Assembly: GCA_023014335.1 (NCBI GenBank)
Contig: JAECYW010000027.1
Location: forward strand, 496,001 to 560,000
DNA: 64,000 nt
Reading direction: 5' to 3'
Origin: Galerina marginata
Taxonomy: Eukaryota > Basidiomycota > Agaricomycetes > Agaricales > Galerinaceae
A model generated the notes under the pieces. The model did not search any database. It saw nothing but the letters and a program-made list of their open reading frames with translations, and had not been told where the DNA came from. Shown piece after piece: positions 1-11,219 of this stretch (within the stretch, counting starts at the first letter, position 1; each line of letters begins with the position of its first letter). The translations under genes were made by a program, and so were the position numbers.

Positions 1-1518
1 TTGGGTGGTTTAGCTCCACCTCATTAATTTAGTTCAATAGTTGGTCAAGACCAATAGCCACTGACATACGACCTGGTACAAGATATGAGTATTATGTTCG
101 AGAGTGGACTTTGGCGTTGGCACACAGAGAAAAATGGCAAGGATAATATTATAAGCAGTTGGGAAGCGCGGTATGAACGAATATGAAGTTATGAACAACG
201 GAACCAAAATAAAATCAAATTAAGAACGTGGGACAGGGATTCCCACGGGCACATGTGGCTATGTAGTATGTACATAGGGGCTAGACAGAGGACACCACAA
301 TGCAGCTCTTAACAACTCAAGTGGTGTCTTTGGCGTTCCTATGCTTCGGCGTTGTCTTGTGACAGTGACATAAATCATAAAGTCATAAAATTGACATTGA
401 CATCAATTATAAGCGATGCAGACAAGATGCAGATCGTTTGTTTCCAAAGTTCAAACGGTGCGATAGCTCCGAATACCATTACCCGTGAACGGAACCATAT
501 TGTTAAGCGCCTACAAGACACGCAGGTCCTTCGTTTCAGCTGTGGTTTGGTTGCATGTAACGATGTGGCTAGTGCTGTGGTCCGAGTCGTGGAGCGGCCC
601 GACTGTCGGGCGAAAATCTACGGTTCTTTCAATTGGGTCTTTATAAATAAATTTCTAGATAGTAGCATGCGCAGTCTTCGCCTCCGTGAAGTGATTTGTC
701 CTTGAATGGAATCGAAGTTCCACCCATCTCCATTTCCAAACTCATAGCATATAACGCAATCTGGCGTTTTTCTACTCCATTGCAACAGATACTCGAGTAA
801 ACTTCAGCGGGCCTGCCGAATCCAAAGCGGAATGTCGACTTGACGATTTAACCATTAACAGTCCAGTGGGCCCGTTTGCCCTGCAGACATTGGTGGAGAC
901 TCCGCATCTTCAGCAGGTTTCCGGGTCCCGGCAGACTGATCGTGTTTACCTATTTTTTCGCTGACCGCAAGTCCTGAAATGTGCACTAATAGACCCTTTA
1001 TTTCGTCCAAATTTAATGATCTACGGCCACGATATGGCCCGCCGGTACCCTCCTGAGCAGAATTTTCGTTCCTAGACTCTAAACAGAGTCCACATTCCTA
1101 TGACTGCAACTCACATACTTTGTATCGCCTGCCCATTCGCGATATAGACAATCACAATTCTCCGCCTAATTCACCGTCCATACGTACTTTCTTACCGTAC
1201 TGAAGGGCTCAATTTGCCAATGTCATACATAGGGACTGATACCATCAGGCACACTAGTCATAATCACTCAAGTGATCTCTCGCTCTCAGGCTATCTTTAA
1301 TTGGCACGTATGATTGTGGAATGTGATGGCGAATGTCGACGTAGGTACCCCACAAAGGCGATATACGACCGCAGTATATACGCGTACGTCACTACAAAGG
1401 CGACGATAAGAAATCTAGACATTTTCTACATATTAGGTGTTTCTGAAAGCTTAAGGAAAGCAATTAACAAATCGATAACTGAGGTTGCACGACGTATTCG
1501 CTCTTCTATGATCGCAGT
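1..1518. other. No recognisable gene
   Basis: This stretch has only short ORFs with no recognisable domain and no convincing exon series on either strand. I see no inverted or tandem repeat of note. It lies downstream of the minus-strand membrane-protein gene and may include its 3' untranslated region. Confidence 0.6.
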
Positions 1519-2918
1519 TCATTCCGGGAATGACCACGGCGGCGTTTTTGAGGAGGAGCTAGTATTGGCGAAAGACGGGGTAGTTGACCAAGTTGGAGCA
1601 TTCGAGTCGGAGCGCGAGGTTGGCAGAGCGGAGAGCTGGGTGGAAGGCAAAGATGAACCTTCGTAGATCGTTGTGAATGTGATGGTGCTGTTAGAAGACT
1701 CAGTTTGTGGTTGTGAATCCGAAAGTCTTGATAGGTTCAAGTGCTGGGGTGTAGGGGCGCTCGGGTTGGATATTGTGGTATGGGTTTTCGACGGGTGCTC
1801 AGGAAGACCTGGATCGAAAGAGGACTCCGACGTGGGACTTGGATCTGGAAGAGTCACCCTCCGGAATACACGGTAAAAAAGCATAGTCACAACCAGGAGA
1901 TTGCATACAAGTAAGCAGACGAAAGCCTAAGATCAGGAGGAAGACGGTCAGTTACGGGTGGATTAAAACGAGAAGGGCCGTACCTGCAAATGGGCGCACA
2001 GCATCATGATAAAATAACCATTTGGGCCGAGGTGTGAGTTGAGCATCCATACTAAAACAAAAGCGAGAGAGGCCAGGAAGGACAGGATGCTGCTCGAGAA
2101 GAGAGCTAGAACGAGACGGCGTTGATTTCGCGGAAGCCTGATCTTCCACAGCATAATTGGAGGGGTTACGACAAGGATTACATCGGCGAAAGCATCAACT
2201 ATGAATGCGAAATGTCAAAGGAGGTTATTTTTGTAGGAAAGGGTTCAGGTAACTTACACGTCAATGTTATCAGATTCGTGATCCAATTTCTCACTGCCGC
2301 TCTGGTACACTCTTTATCCTCAGCTGGGCATGCCGAAGCTGGTGGAGCGGCATGGAAGAGCGCCGTCAGAGTTATGTTCACAACGTAAGCGCAGAAAAAT
2401 ACTGCAGCAAGGCCAAACGCGAAATATCGACATCGATGTTTGGGCGGGAATATTCTGGAGATACCTAACGCCAGGCTGATACGAGACAACCTAATATTTT
2501 TTAGTTGAATTCGTCCAGAAGAGAGGAAATTTCCTCACCACACGACGCTGCGAAATAAGAAAACGTTGAAGATTGTCGAAAAAAGGAAAACTTCTCCTTT
2601 CGTTTTGGACGAATGGATCGCTGAAGCAGACAACATTAGTAGAGAGAATTCATTTATAAGTCAGTACTCACTCGCAACGCGCAACCACAGGATGATGACA
2701 TACATGATGTCGAAAAAAAGAGGGGGAAAGGCGGTCCAGTCATCCCACCACATTCTATCTGTGCGCCATCGGTGTGCCAGACGGACGACGGTTGACGCGA
2801 TTGCGATTGCCTGCAAAAGAGTGACGCCGACTTGCGCCAGATTTCAGACAAACATTGCTTTATGAAACGCTAAGTACGTACCCTCCCAGCCAATTGCGGC
2901 TTGCGGTGACAAAGTCAT
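1519..2918 (-). CDS. Seven-transmembrane fungal integral membrane protein (rhodopsin-like fold family)
   Basis: Multi-exon minus-strand gene. The first short exon (2882-2918) encodes MTLSPQAAIGWE. Exon 2 (2672-2830) encodes a membrane helix ending VVRLAHRWRTDRMWWDDW and then FFDIMYVIILWLR. A later exon (2258 to about 2488) carries SRISLALGISRIFPP followed by a hydrophobic helix and a Cys-rich loop. The next exon (1984-2198) contains the loop KIRLPRNQRRLVLALFSSS and another helix. The last exon (1519-1926) begins with a final helix and FYRVFRR, followed by a Ser/Thr/Pro-rich cytoplasmic tail. This order matches the basidiomycete seven-TM proteins with the RW..D..WWDD and SLALSIARI motifs, whose ligand is unknown. 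The join between 2488 and 2672 could not be resolved: a small exon must lie there, or the gene is damaged. Introns at 1927-1983, 2199-2257 and 2831-2881 have normal borders. Confidence 0.75.
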
Positions 2919-4771
2919 GACGAACTGTTAGTTGGGCGGTCTGGAGGCATGAAGAAGAGAAGGGTTACTGATTAATACCGAGAGGACGCTCAGGGTCAAG
3001 AAGCGAAGTCTCACATCAGCTCAGGATGTTTAAAGTTCGTGGGAAGTTAGACCAAATCTCACTGAATGTTTGTATTGAGTGATCAAAAACAGAAACATGG
3101 CACGACATGAGTTCCCGCCAGGTAATTTATTCGATTGGTGGCGATATTGGGGTTGTAATAGGACTGAGTAGGAGGGACCCTCGAAATGAATAGAGCCTTT
3201 AACGCTAATTCAACGGATATCGGAACTATTGCGATTAACGATCCCTCTCAGTCGAGGATAAAGGTTGAACAGGCAAAATCGGCCTCGAGAAGTTCAGAAC
3301 TACATTTAACTATCCTTCAGGAGTCCATACGCTACCAGCCGTGTCAAAACTGCATATATAAAATGCGGACATTCAATATCTTCGCATTGAGTGGACGCGA
3401 CAGCGAAGGTATTTCTCTACTTATAGGAGGCAAAGCGCATGCGATTGACTGAAGGAACTTTAAATTTCCTGAGGGTCCCTGTGACCGTTTTAATCCCCTT
3501 GTGTAAGACGGCTAAAGGAGCTTATCTAATTATTTGCTTGCCTTGGATCGTACCCATTTGTCTAGCTCTTCCACATTATCTCAAAATTTAAATTTGGGCA
3601 GGTCTTAATGAAGAACTTTCTCACTAAACAGTTCCGAATTCGGCCCCAATGCTTTGAAAAACGCGCTCGGCTGAACAACTTCAAGAAACAGACCTCATGT
3701 AACGTGAACGCAGTAGGTCTTCACTTATGATCCTGACCTTTCTAGGAGAGATTTAATACTTCACGGCTTCGATTCAATGGAACTACGCATTGTAATTATA
3801 TAACTACTCACCTGGTCGCGACTCGTTGTAGGTCCCTACTGTACCTCCCTGAATAGTAATAAGCACCCACTCCTGTCGTTATGGCAGATGCTTTTGTATT
3901 GACACAGGGGATATCGGCCGGCGTGAAGTTATAATTGAAGAGAAACATTGTTCAGTGGGGATCCGGTCGATTGGCATGGTGGCGCACGGATGAATGTAGT
4001 GTTTCTGACGAGTGTTATGGCTGATTTCAATTCAACGCCGTCCTCACACGACGACTAAGAAAAACACGACTAAATTCTAATCGTAGAGCCTGTATTTCTG
4101 ATATGAGCTGCGAAGTTTGAACCGCCTTGCTGTAAATAATCTGTGGATTTCACTCACATGCATGTGGGAATGAGCATACCAAACCGGCATAAACTTTCTT
4201 CACCGGAGGGTGAAAAAACTTCGAGATGGGAATTGACGCCCACAACTTGCCTCACGACCACTGCCGCGGGATCAAAAGCGGACAGATCCCACTTTGTGGG
4301 CATACAGGAGCCACGTAATTAAAGTGGGCAGTGCATGTACTTTATTCCCGAGGTCTATATTAACTTTGTCATAATGCCGCATGTGGGTGACACCCGCAGC
4401 CCACAAAACGTGTTGAAGGTCAATGTGGGCAAAGGCTGGCAAAGGTTTGGGTGCAAGAAGCCTACCATTTCGCAAATCTATGAGCACATCTTATATCGAA
4501 GTGGGTCCAGAAACGCGAATCTTTCGTGCTTGGCCACCGACTGACGACACACAGAGTGCACAGGACGCAAGGACGCTGCTAAATCAAGTGCAGGCAGAAC
4601 CGCACACGACCGGGCAATACGGCTTTCGGCCACAACACTGATGTTGCCCACTGGATCGATAGAATTCCGACGTTTGAAAGGCGAAACCTTATACACATGA
4701 AAGCCGGATTGGTGGGTACACATATATAAGAAAACGAGCAATCGAGGTTACGAAGCTCAACAAGAGTCCCC
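2919..4771. other. No recognisable gene
   Basis: About 1.85 kb with scattered ORFs under 90 codons on both strands, none with a domain, signal peptide or plausible splice partners. No repeat structure was noticed. Confidence 0.55.
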
Positions 4772-5440
4772 ATGTCCCACATACCATGTCGCAAAACCTC
4801 TGCGCCTTCTTCGAGCAAGCCAAAGCCCAGTTCATCACCATCAATCTCCCTGACATGCAGGCCCGCTGCAAAGAATAGGAACGGCGGAGAGGAACTTCCC
4901 AACAGAAGTTCACAGCCGTACCAGTCGTTCAGGTCGTCCAACGTCGCCTCTGCATCCCCCGCCGGAAGGCGCGAGCGTCTTACCAATGAATCCGACCACT
5001 CGGTCAGACCAAAACCCTGGGACGATGATTCACCGAGAAGATCGGGTGGTCACCCATATCTCCGTGACGGAAAGAGGTCATCTGGAGGCGGCGATGTATC
5101 AATACACAAGACGAGCTATCGGGGAAGTGAAGGAGAGGACGATGACAGTTCTCCTTTGACAGTAGGACGGCTGAGTAGCGCAGGAGATCGACAACCTGAC
5201 TCCAAAGTGCGAAGTAGTCGTTTTACAAGATCGAGGAGACTTTGCGCGAAGGTAAAACTATATCCCGGGGAGGCCGTCGATGAGCCAGAATACGATGACA
5301 GAGAGCAGGAGATACAGATACTTGGAGGGCACATTGCGCAATTTGACACACCATACATGCCGGGGTCTTCGTCTACGAATCATGCTCGATGTTTGGCATG
5401 GCTTCGTGATATCCCACCAGAATCTCCTCGCAATCCATAG
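4772..5440 (+). CDS. Doubtful Ser/Arg-rich ORF
   Basis: A 222-codon ORF rich in Ser, Pro, Arg and acidic clusters, without a recognised domain. It is uncertain because other frames also look coding. Starting at 4786, another frame reads MSQNLCAFFEQAKAQFITIN with strongly C-ending codons before a stop 30 codons on. The minus strand also has a 135-codon ORF (4579-4986). The region may be a decayed or spliced gene whose frame I cannot choose, and no function can be given. Confidence 0.3.
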   Translation: MSHIPCRKTSAPSSSKPKPSSSPSISLTCRPAAKNRNGGEELPNRSSQPYQSFRSSNVASASPAGRRERLTNESDHSVRPKPWDDDSPRRSGGHPYLRDGKRSSGGGDVSIHKTSYRGSEGEDDDSSPLTVGRLSSAGDRQPDSKVRSSRFTRSRRLCAKVKLYPGEAVDEPEYDDREQEIQILGGHIAQFDTPYMPGSSSTNHARCLAWLRDIPPESPRNP

Positions 5441-6186
5441 GAGCTATTCGACTTGCCATTGGCGCGCACTGAGGCAATAGGAGGAAAGAAAGAATAGGAA
5501 ATATTATTCACGGTACATTCATACACGGGTAGACTGGTGTGGAAAGGATGAGTTGGTGGTTGCAGTTGAAGAGTAATTCCGAGCCGACTTCGAACTCCGC
5601 TTCCCTGTGAATAGGAACGACGCGTGGATCAATTGAATTTGACCCCTATGTACCTATAAAATTTACCCTGAATACAAGCTCATACGCCTAGAAAAATACT
5701 TGAAGTTGATAGGCTTGACCCTTCTCACTTGGGAAAAATTGCGCTTCCTGAATGGATTCGAATGCATATTTCAGCTTCATTATGGCGAGAAATACCTCGA
5801 CAAGAACGCGTAAACGTAGGTAAACGTATTTCTCTCCAAGAAAGCGCCCATGCGTGCCGCCCGGAACCGAGTTGTCAACGCTACCAGACCCTGCCCTTCC
5901 CGATAATTCATTTCCATGACGTCAGCTGATCCGCATGGCTATGTTTTTAGCAATCGTCGGCATCCCAAGGGCATCATTTGAAGACCGTCGGCTCAATGGA
6001 GACAAATCCAGGCGAATCCATCAGAAAAAATCCATGTGATCATTTCTAGGTACGCTGAATCCATCCGGGCGCCCCAGTTCGCGCCATGAAACCAGTCCTC
6101 CTCCCTGCACACAACCACTTCCTAACTCTGGCGGCTCAAGTCCTATTTCCTGACTTTCAAGAACCGCCTCTAAAAATCTCATTATA
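5441..6186. other. No recognisable gene
   Basis: AT-rich spacer of about 750 bp upstream of the single-pass membrane protein. It presumably contains that gene's promoter, but no specific element can be supported. Confidence 0.5.
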
Positions 6187-7474
6187 ATGCCCCTCGATGT
6201 GAACATCGACGACACAAATACGACCCTTATAACCTATCAGGGCGGATGGGAGTTGCTTGTTGGGTCAACGAGACAATGGAACGGGACCGTCCATTCAACA
6301 TTACAGCCTGGGGCTAGCGCGACTTTCCAGTTCAGAGGTGAGCTTATCGATACTTTGACATTCCAATTGAAATGACAGATCGTTTTATATCCAGGCTATC
6401 AAGTATGGGTCTGGGGAACAATTCCGGCTGGAGTCGGTAGCAACCTGGTGGACTTTTCAATCGACGGGAGCACGCCAAACGTCACCTCCCGAGCATCAAA
6501 TGGCTCTGCCGTCTACAACGAACCTTATTACGCCTCTCCAACCCTCCGGGATACTTACCATACGATAGTAGTCACCAATCGGGGGTCAAACGCCAATGGA
6601 AACACGGAATTTTTGCTGGATAGGTTCGAATTCACTTCGTCCGACGACGTCCCCTTGTTTTCGCCCAGTGGAACAAGCTCCATCCCCGCTGCCACTACAC
6701 CCGCGACCTCTTCCGGGGCCAGCGGTTCTGCGTCGACGCCGACGGGGGGTTCGAAGACGCCTATAGGCGCCATTGTTGGACCAGTTATTGGGGTGTTGGC
6801 CGCTGCCGTCGTCATTCTGGCCTATCTCTTATGGCGTCGGCGGAGGAATGATGCTTCAAATGGCGCCCGATGAAGAGAAAAGATCCTCTGCGCGAAGCTG
6901 TGCGTAGTTCTTTCATTCTCTCAAACATTTTAATCTCACCTGCCTGCTCGTAACAGTCTTGAGTACACGTCGCCCCCAGCTTGCCCCCACCCCTTTTCAA
7001 CTAGACGAAACACCCGCAACGGCTTCTCAGGGCCCTACCGATCTTTCGTCGTCCTTGTCAGATAATGCCGCTTCCAACGCTGGAACTCGAGAGTCGCCAT
7101 CAGAGAAGTCGGGATACCGCAACTTAAATCTGGAAGCCATCCGTTCCCCGAGTACCGACTCTGCGCATCCTACCAGCGCAATAGGGACATCCCCAAGGCC
7201 GATGGCATCTTCAACGACTCTGGCGACCACCAGTTCAAATCCTCCTTCGCATACCACAGGACCATTCTCGCCATTATCACCACACAACGACACTGCCTCT
7301 TCTATGTATACCCCGAATACCACTTCTCAACGATTAGAAGCGTTTTCGACTCTTCAACCAATGTCGGAAGTACCGTCCTCGACCGAAGGAGACTTCGATC
7401 ATCCGCCACCGTCGTACTGGAATCATGCTCAAGAGACGACTGGAGCTGAGCAGAGGCCGGATCTTTCGAATTGA
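6187..7474 (+). pseudogene. Single-pass membrane protein with extracellular beta-sandwich-like domain; tail apparently frameshifted
   Basis: Exon 1 (6187-6337) begins MPLDVNIDDTNTTLITYQG, and intron 6338-6394 leads to exon 2 from 6395. Together they encode an ectodomain of the Agaricomycete type starting with IDDT..ITY..W and continuing with YQVWVWG and VDFSIDGS. A Ser/Thr/Pro-rich stalk and one membrane helix (GAIVGPVIGVLAAAVVILAY) follow, then RRRR. The frame then stops at 6871-6873. A one-base shift near 6858-6862 opens a frame that runs to a good donor at 6900. The intron 6900-6956 then joins in phase to a 172-codon Ser/Thr/Pro-rich exon ending at 7474 (motif TPFQLDE), the usual cytoplasmic tail of this family. 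Either the gene is frameshifted, the assembly has an extra base, or a short form ends at 6873. Its role is unknown; sensing or adhesion is only a guess. Confidence 0.6.
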
Positions 7475-7850
7475 TCGGCCACAGTATCGTACCCTCCTAT
7501 TGGTTGATCACATGTGGTATCTTACATTTGTCTTTGCTCTCTATGGACCCCTTTTCTTCTGGACCAAAGTCGATCCAAAAATAGACCGAGGAGCAACTTA
7601 TCTGTTGTGGGATCGACGTTACCCCGCTTCGCTTCTCATGACAGAACTTTTGATTGACACAATCCATCAAGAACGCAAAGCGGGGTGAGAGCCACTGGAA
7701 AGTCAACGATGGAGTTACGTCGGCCTGGTCAAGGTCGACGGGTCATGTCGAGAATATTGTTGTGTAGCAGTAAAGCACGCTTTGCGTATAGTGATTCCTG
7801 ACAGTGAAGGTGTGCGAGATGTGCTCAGAAGTGTGTCAGGTTCAACAATA
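7475..7850. other. Spacer between the membrane-protein gene and repeat copy 1
   Basis: No gene is recognisable. The spacer contains an inverted pair of about 8 bp (accccgctt near 7620 and aagcggggt near 7680) with a ~50-bp loop. The last two bases, TA at 7849-7850, form one half of the possible target-site duplication of the following element. Confidence 0.4.
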
Positions 7851-8352
7851 CATCAGCGAAAGCGCCAGAACCTCGGCATGCAAGGTGGCCTATCTAAGCT
7901 CCGACAATGCTGGGTCCGCCTTCCATGTACCCGGGATGGCGGGCCCAGGTTTCCAGCAACCTTGGATGGTCGCGACAATCTTGGTTGGTCCTTGGATGCG
8001 GGGACAAATATTAATATACCTTGAATTCATATAAAAAAAGTAGCTAGGAATTTAGAATGCTGTCACCAACTTAGAATTTATTGACAAGAAATCTATAAGG
8101 CGTGTATTGTACATGCCGACTTTGTAGCGGCCTTGAAACCTCATTCAATATTGGCAGCGGTAATTCAAGAACATGGAAACTTTATTAGCCATGTAAGCTT
8201 GCCTCAAAATAAATCTGACAACGTAAACTGCAAGAAGTATGGTATAATGTATGTATCCGATGGCATTGCGACACTCGAGGGGTTGGGCAAAGGTGGTGAA
8301 ACGAAAATGACGTACATAAGACAAACAAAATGATCTTTAATTATGTCGAACG

Positions 8353-8406
8353 TAGTGCAGTGGTTAAAGTCGTCTCTCGGTTTGCCCCTGGTCAATGTTC
8401 GACTCC
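8353..8406 (+). promoter_or_regulatory. tRNA-like Pol III A box and B box (SINE-type promoter) inside copy 1
   Basis: The A-box-like sequence tagtgcagtggtta (8353-8366) is followed by the B-box-like tgttcgactcc (8396-8406). The spacing is about 30 bp, as in tRNA genes. A run of seven T lies downstream near 8517-8523 and could end a Pol III transcript. The flanks do not pair into a convincing acceptor stem, so this is a tRNA-derived promoter rather than a functional tRNA gene. Confidence 0.6.
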
Positions 8407-8446
8407 CGCTCTGTGCAATACTATGAATAAGTTAATATTGCCCCTA

Positions 8447-8448
<2 letters not shown>

Positions 8449-8482
<34 letters not shown>
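8449..8482. repeat. (TG)17 microsatellite
   Basis: Seventeen perfect TG units just after the tRNA-like module. The matching position in the second copy of the element (near 10914) has only a short TG/TTTG remnant, which explains most of the length difference between the copies. Confidence 0.95.
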
Positions 8483-8485
<3 letters not shown>

Positions 8486-8782
8486 CTATGTTTTTCTTGT
8501 CACTCAGCGCTCTCTTATTTTTTTCGGCCACCGACCGACAAATTCTCCGCTGAGCCGCTATCTATCTAAATACAAGGCATAAAAAAAATTGGAGGACCTT
8601 CCAAGCTTAACCAAGAATGCGTCGAGAATCCAAGGTTGCCAAAAAAGGATGTTCCTTAGAAGGTCCTATTGTGAACCTATTGCGATAGAAGGCGGCTAAA
8701 ATAATTCTTCGCTATGTGGGCCATGTGGACCTTCCATTGGCTATGTATTGCAAGGTAAGGTTGGCGCGGTTTCGCTGATGTA

Positions 8783-9172
8783 TGTCTTGTTAGCTGAAAG
8801 TCGTCAAGAATCATTTATCTAATTTAAAATATCCTGCCTGGATTTAACAAATTGATTGAAACGAAGTCGAGTTCAGATCCGCCGATGCAATTAGAAAAAA
8901 TAAACGAAGCTGAAAATAGGTGGTCTGGATCCCATTGGTGTAGACAAATAGACTAGCGTTTGCCCGGCAAACCGCAAGCCTAATGACCACCTATGTAGTA
9001 TCAGTCGAAGGTGGTTCACCTAATCATTCGCAGACTCTATCCGCTACCTGCGATATTTTCGTCTGATACCCCACGTCGATGGAGAGAGCATCCGACTCAG
9101 GAACGAGCGACCTCTATAGGGTCGGGCAGGATCCTGGAAAATGTCAAATCTCCTCAACGTAATACGTAGTGG
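8783..9172. other. No recognisable gene
   Basis: Spacer between repeat copy 1 and the stop codon of the minus-strand Ser/Tyr/Arg-rich gene. It probably includes that gene's 3' untranslated region. No ORF or repeat is recognised. Confidence 0.5.
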
Positions 9173-10027
9173 TTAACTCACAACAACTTGAAGACTCTGC
9201 CCAACAGGCGGAACTACGACATACCCACCAACACCGCCATTGATAGGGACAATAATGGGATGTCTTCGAGATGGCTGAATGACTGTCGGCGACGTGTTCG
9301 ATGGATGAACGGTCGTGTACGGTTGACGACCGTAGGAACGCGAGGACCTCGACGAATACGAGTCGGTTGAGTGAGATCGTGTTGAATACGATCGATAAGA
9401 TTCTGTGTAGGAAGGGGTCCTACGGGAGTAACGATGATCATAACGCGAGGCACTGGTTGGCATTGGAATTGGGGGCGCCGAGTACCGGCTCGTCGAGCGA
9501 GCTGGAAAGCGGTGAGATCCAGTGAACGGAATGGACCTATGGGACATATTTCTGTGGGTAGGTCGCGAAGCAGAGTCAAGGTAATGTTCTTCCAGTGGTG
9601 GTATTTCGGACGGTTGAACGACATGAGGGTCCAGACCGTTTAGAGGCGGCATTACTCCGTTCATTGAAGTTTGCCTTGAACCAACGGGCTGTGAGAGGGC
9701 ATGAGGATGCATAGGAAAAGAAGAATGAGGTCGTGTAGATTCGTAGGCTCGATTGGGCTCCATGCCAGACGAACTCACTCCTAGTCCTTGAGATGCTGAC
9801 TGGGGAGCGTAGTAGCGGTCATTTCTATTGGTTCGACTGCGAGACGACCTGCGACCATAAGACGCGTCGTTTGGCACGTAAGCCCTTCCGTAGTCCGATG
9901 GCGCGATCGTGAATTGACCGTCGTCGGCTGAAGGATGCTGCTGAGACGAGCTGACCCATTGCTCGATCCGATCTTGATTAGACATGTAGCGTCCCATAGC
10001 CTCAGGAGAGAAATCGTATTCTGTCAT
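9173..10027 (-). CDS. Ser/Tyr/Arg-rich low-complexity protein
   Basis: An uninterrupted 284-codon ORF starting MTEYDFSPEAMGRYMSNQDR. The middle is a disordered Ser/Arg/Tyr-rich region with many RSS, SRYS and YRSYS motifs. It ends with a conserved-looking hydrophobic tail, PIIVPINGGVGGYVVVPPVG. From memory, Agaricomycete hypothetical proteins of similar size and composition end in the same IPxxGGxGGYVVVPPxGQ style, which supports this frame over the antisense ORFs. There is no signal peptide or catalytic motif, so the function is unknown; a phase-separating or RNA-associated role is speculation from composition. The gene sits between two direct copies of the inverted-terminus element. Confidence 0.7.
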   Translation of the reverse strand: MTEYDFSPEAMGRYMSNQDRIEQWVSSSQQHPSADDGQFTIAPSDYGRAYVPNDASYGRRSSRSRTNRNDRYYAPQSASQGLGVSSSGMEPNRAYESTRPHSSFPMHPHALSQPVGSRQTSMNGVMPPLNGLDPHVVQPSEIPPLEEHYLDSASRPTHRNMSHRSIPFTGSHRFPARSTSRYSAPPIPMPTSASRYDHRYSRRTPSYTESYRSYSTRSHSTDSYSSRSSRSYGRQPYTTVHPSNTSPTVIQPSRRHPIIVPINGGVGGYVVVPPVGQSLQVVVS

Positions 10028-10318
10028 GGTTGTTGTAGGATAACAAGTTAAAAGGTGGTTTAAGGTTATAACTGGTTCTGCGAAATAAAAATATCAGACG
10101 CACCTAGGAAGCATGGAGATCATGATCGAGGATCGCCTCAAACACATGAGGCTTTAAATTTGAACACCCTCTGAGAGGCATTTGAAGTTGAACGTTGTTT
10201 GAACGTTAAACGTTAGATACATGCATGCGTCTCGTGTGGACAAAGGCATTTCTACTGTTCTAATAGAATTTCTAAAGGGAAAAGACCAATTAGTGGAGTA
10301 GAGTATATGGTGAAAGTG

Positions 10319-11219
10319 CATCAGCGAAAGCGCCAAAACCTCGGCATGCAAGGTAGCCTATCTAAGCTCCGACAAAGCTGGATCCGCGTTCCATGTACCC
10401 GGGATGGCGGGCCCAGGTTTCCGGCAACCTTGGATAGCCACGAAAATCTTGGTTGGTCAATGGATGCGAGGACAAAGATTAGTACACCTTACATACTCAT
10501 TCAAAAGATAGCTAGCCATTTAGCATGTCGTCACTAACTTAAAATTTGTCGACAAGAATTCTCTGTGGAGTGTATTGGACGTGCCATCTTCGTAGTGATC
10601 TCGAAACCTCATTAAATATTGGCGGCGGCAATTCAAAGACACGGAAAGCTTAAAAACCATGTAAGCTTGCTCCAAAAAAAAAGGACAATCTCAACTGCAA
10701 GAAGTATGGTATAATGTATGTATCCGATGGCATTGCAATGCTCGAGGGGTTGGACAAAGGTGGTGAAACGAAAATGACGTACATAAGACAAACAAAATGG
10801 TCTGAAATTATGTCAACGTAGTGCAGTGGTTAAAGTCGTCGGTCGGTTTGCCCGTGGTCGATGTTCGACTCCCGATCTGTGGGACATTATGGGTAAATTA
10901 ATATTGCCCTTATCTGTGTTTGTAGTTATGTTTTTCTCGTCACTCAGCGCTCTGTTATTTTTTCGGCCACTGACTGACAAATTATCCGCAGAGCCGCTAT
11001 CTATCTAAATACAAGGCATAAAAAAAATTGGAGAACCTTCCAAGCCTAACCAAGAATGCGTCGAGAATCCAAGGTTGCCAAAAATGGATGTTCCTTAGAA
11101 GGTCCTATTGTGAACCTATTGCGATAGAAGGCGGCTAAAATAATTCTTCGCTATGTGGGCCATGTGGACCTTCCATTGGCTATGTATTGCAAGGTAAGGT
11201 TGGCGCGGTTTCGCTGATG
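10319..11219 (+). mobile_element. Non-autonomous element with inverted termini, copy 2
   Basis: Near-identical over most of its length to the element at 7851-8780 and in the same orientation, with the same termini (catcagcgaaagcgcc and ggcgcggtttcgctgatg). It differs by point changes and a shorter TG tract. No TA lies at the ends. Instead gtgaaagtg sits directly before the left end and recurs at 11227-11235, seven bases after the right end, so its target-site duplication is unclear. No transposase ORF is present. Confidence 0.75.
10819..10872 (+). promoter_or_regulatory. tRNA-like Pol III A box and B box inside copy 2
   Basis: tagtgcagtggtta at 10819-10832 and tgttcgactcc at 10862-10872 keep the same sequence and spacing as in copy 1, although the bases between them have drifted. 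A downstream T run near 10959-10964 is also retained. Conservation of both boxes supports a real SINE-type module. Confidence 0.6.

Larger units (their letters stand above)
7851..8780 (+). mobile_element. Non-autonomous element with inverted termini, copy 1
   Basis: The left end reads catcagcgaaagcgcc and the right end ggcgcggtttcgctgatg. Inverted, the right end is catcagcgaaaccgcgcc, so the termini are imperfect inverted repeats of about 16 bp. TA lies directly outside both ends (7849-7850 and 8781-8782), consistent with a TA target-site duplication as in Tc1/mariner-like elements. The same sequence recurs in the same orientation at 10319-11219, differing mainly by point changes and by the TG run present here. 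No ORF resembling a transposase is visible, so mobilisation would need a protein from elsewhere. The element contains a tRNA-like promoter module and several T-rich tracts. Confidence 0.75.

Noticed and set aside
352..705. 117-codon plus-strand ORF near the left edge
   Set aside because: No domain, no codon bias and no splice context; likely chance.
1301..1876. Plus-strand ORFs overlapping the seven-TM gene end
   Set aside because: They are antisense to the Ser/Thr/Pro-rich last exon, whose frame continues in phase from membrane exons.
8353..8415. Functional tRNA gene
   Set aside because: A and B boxes are present, but the flanks form no acceptor stem and the same module is embedded in a repeated element.
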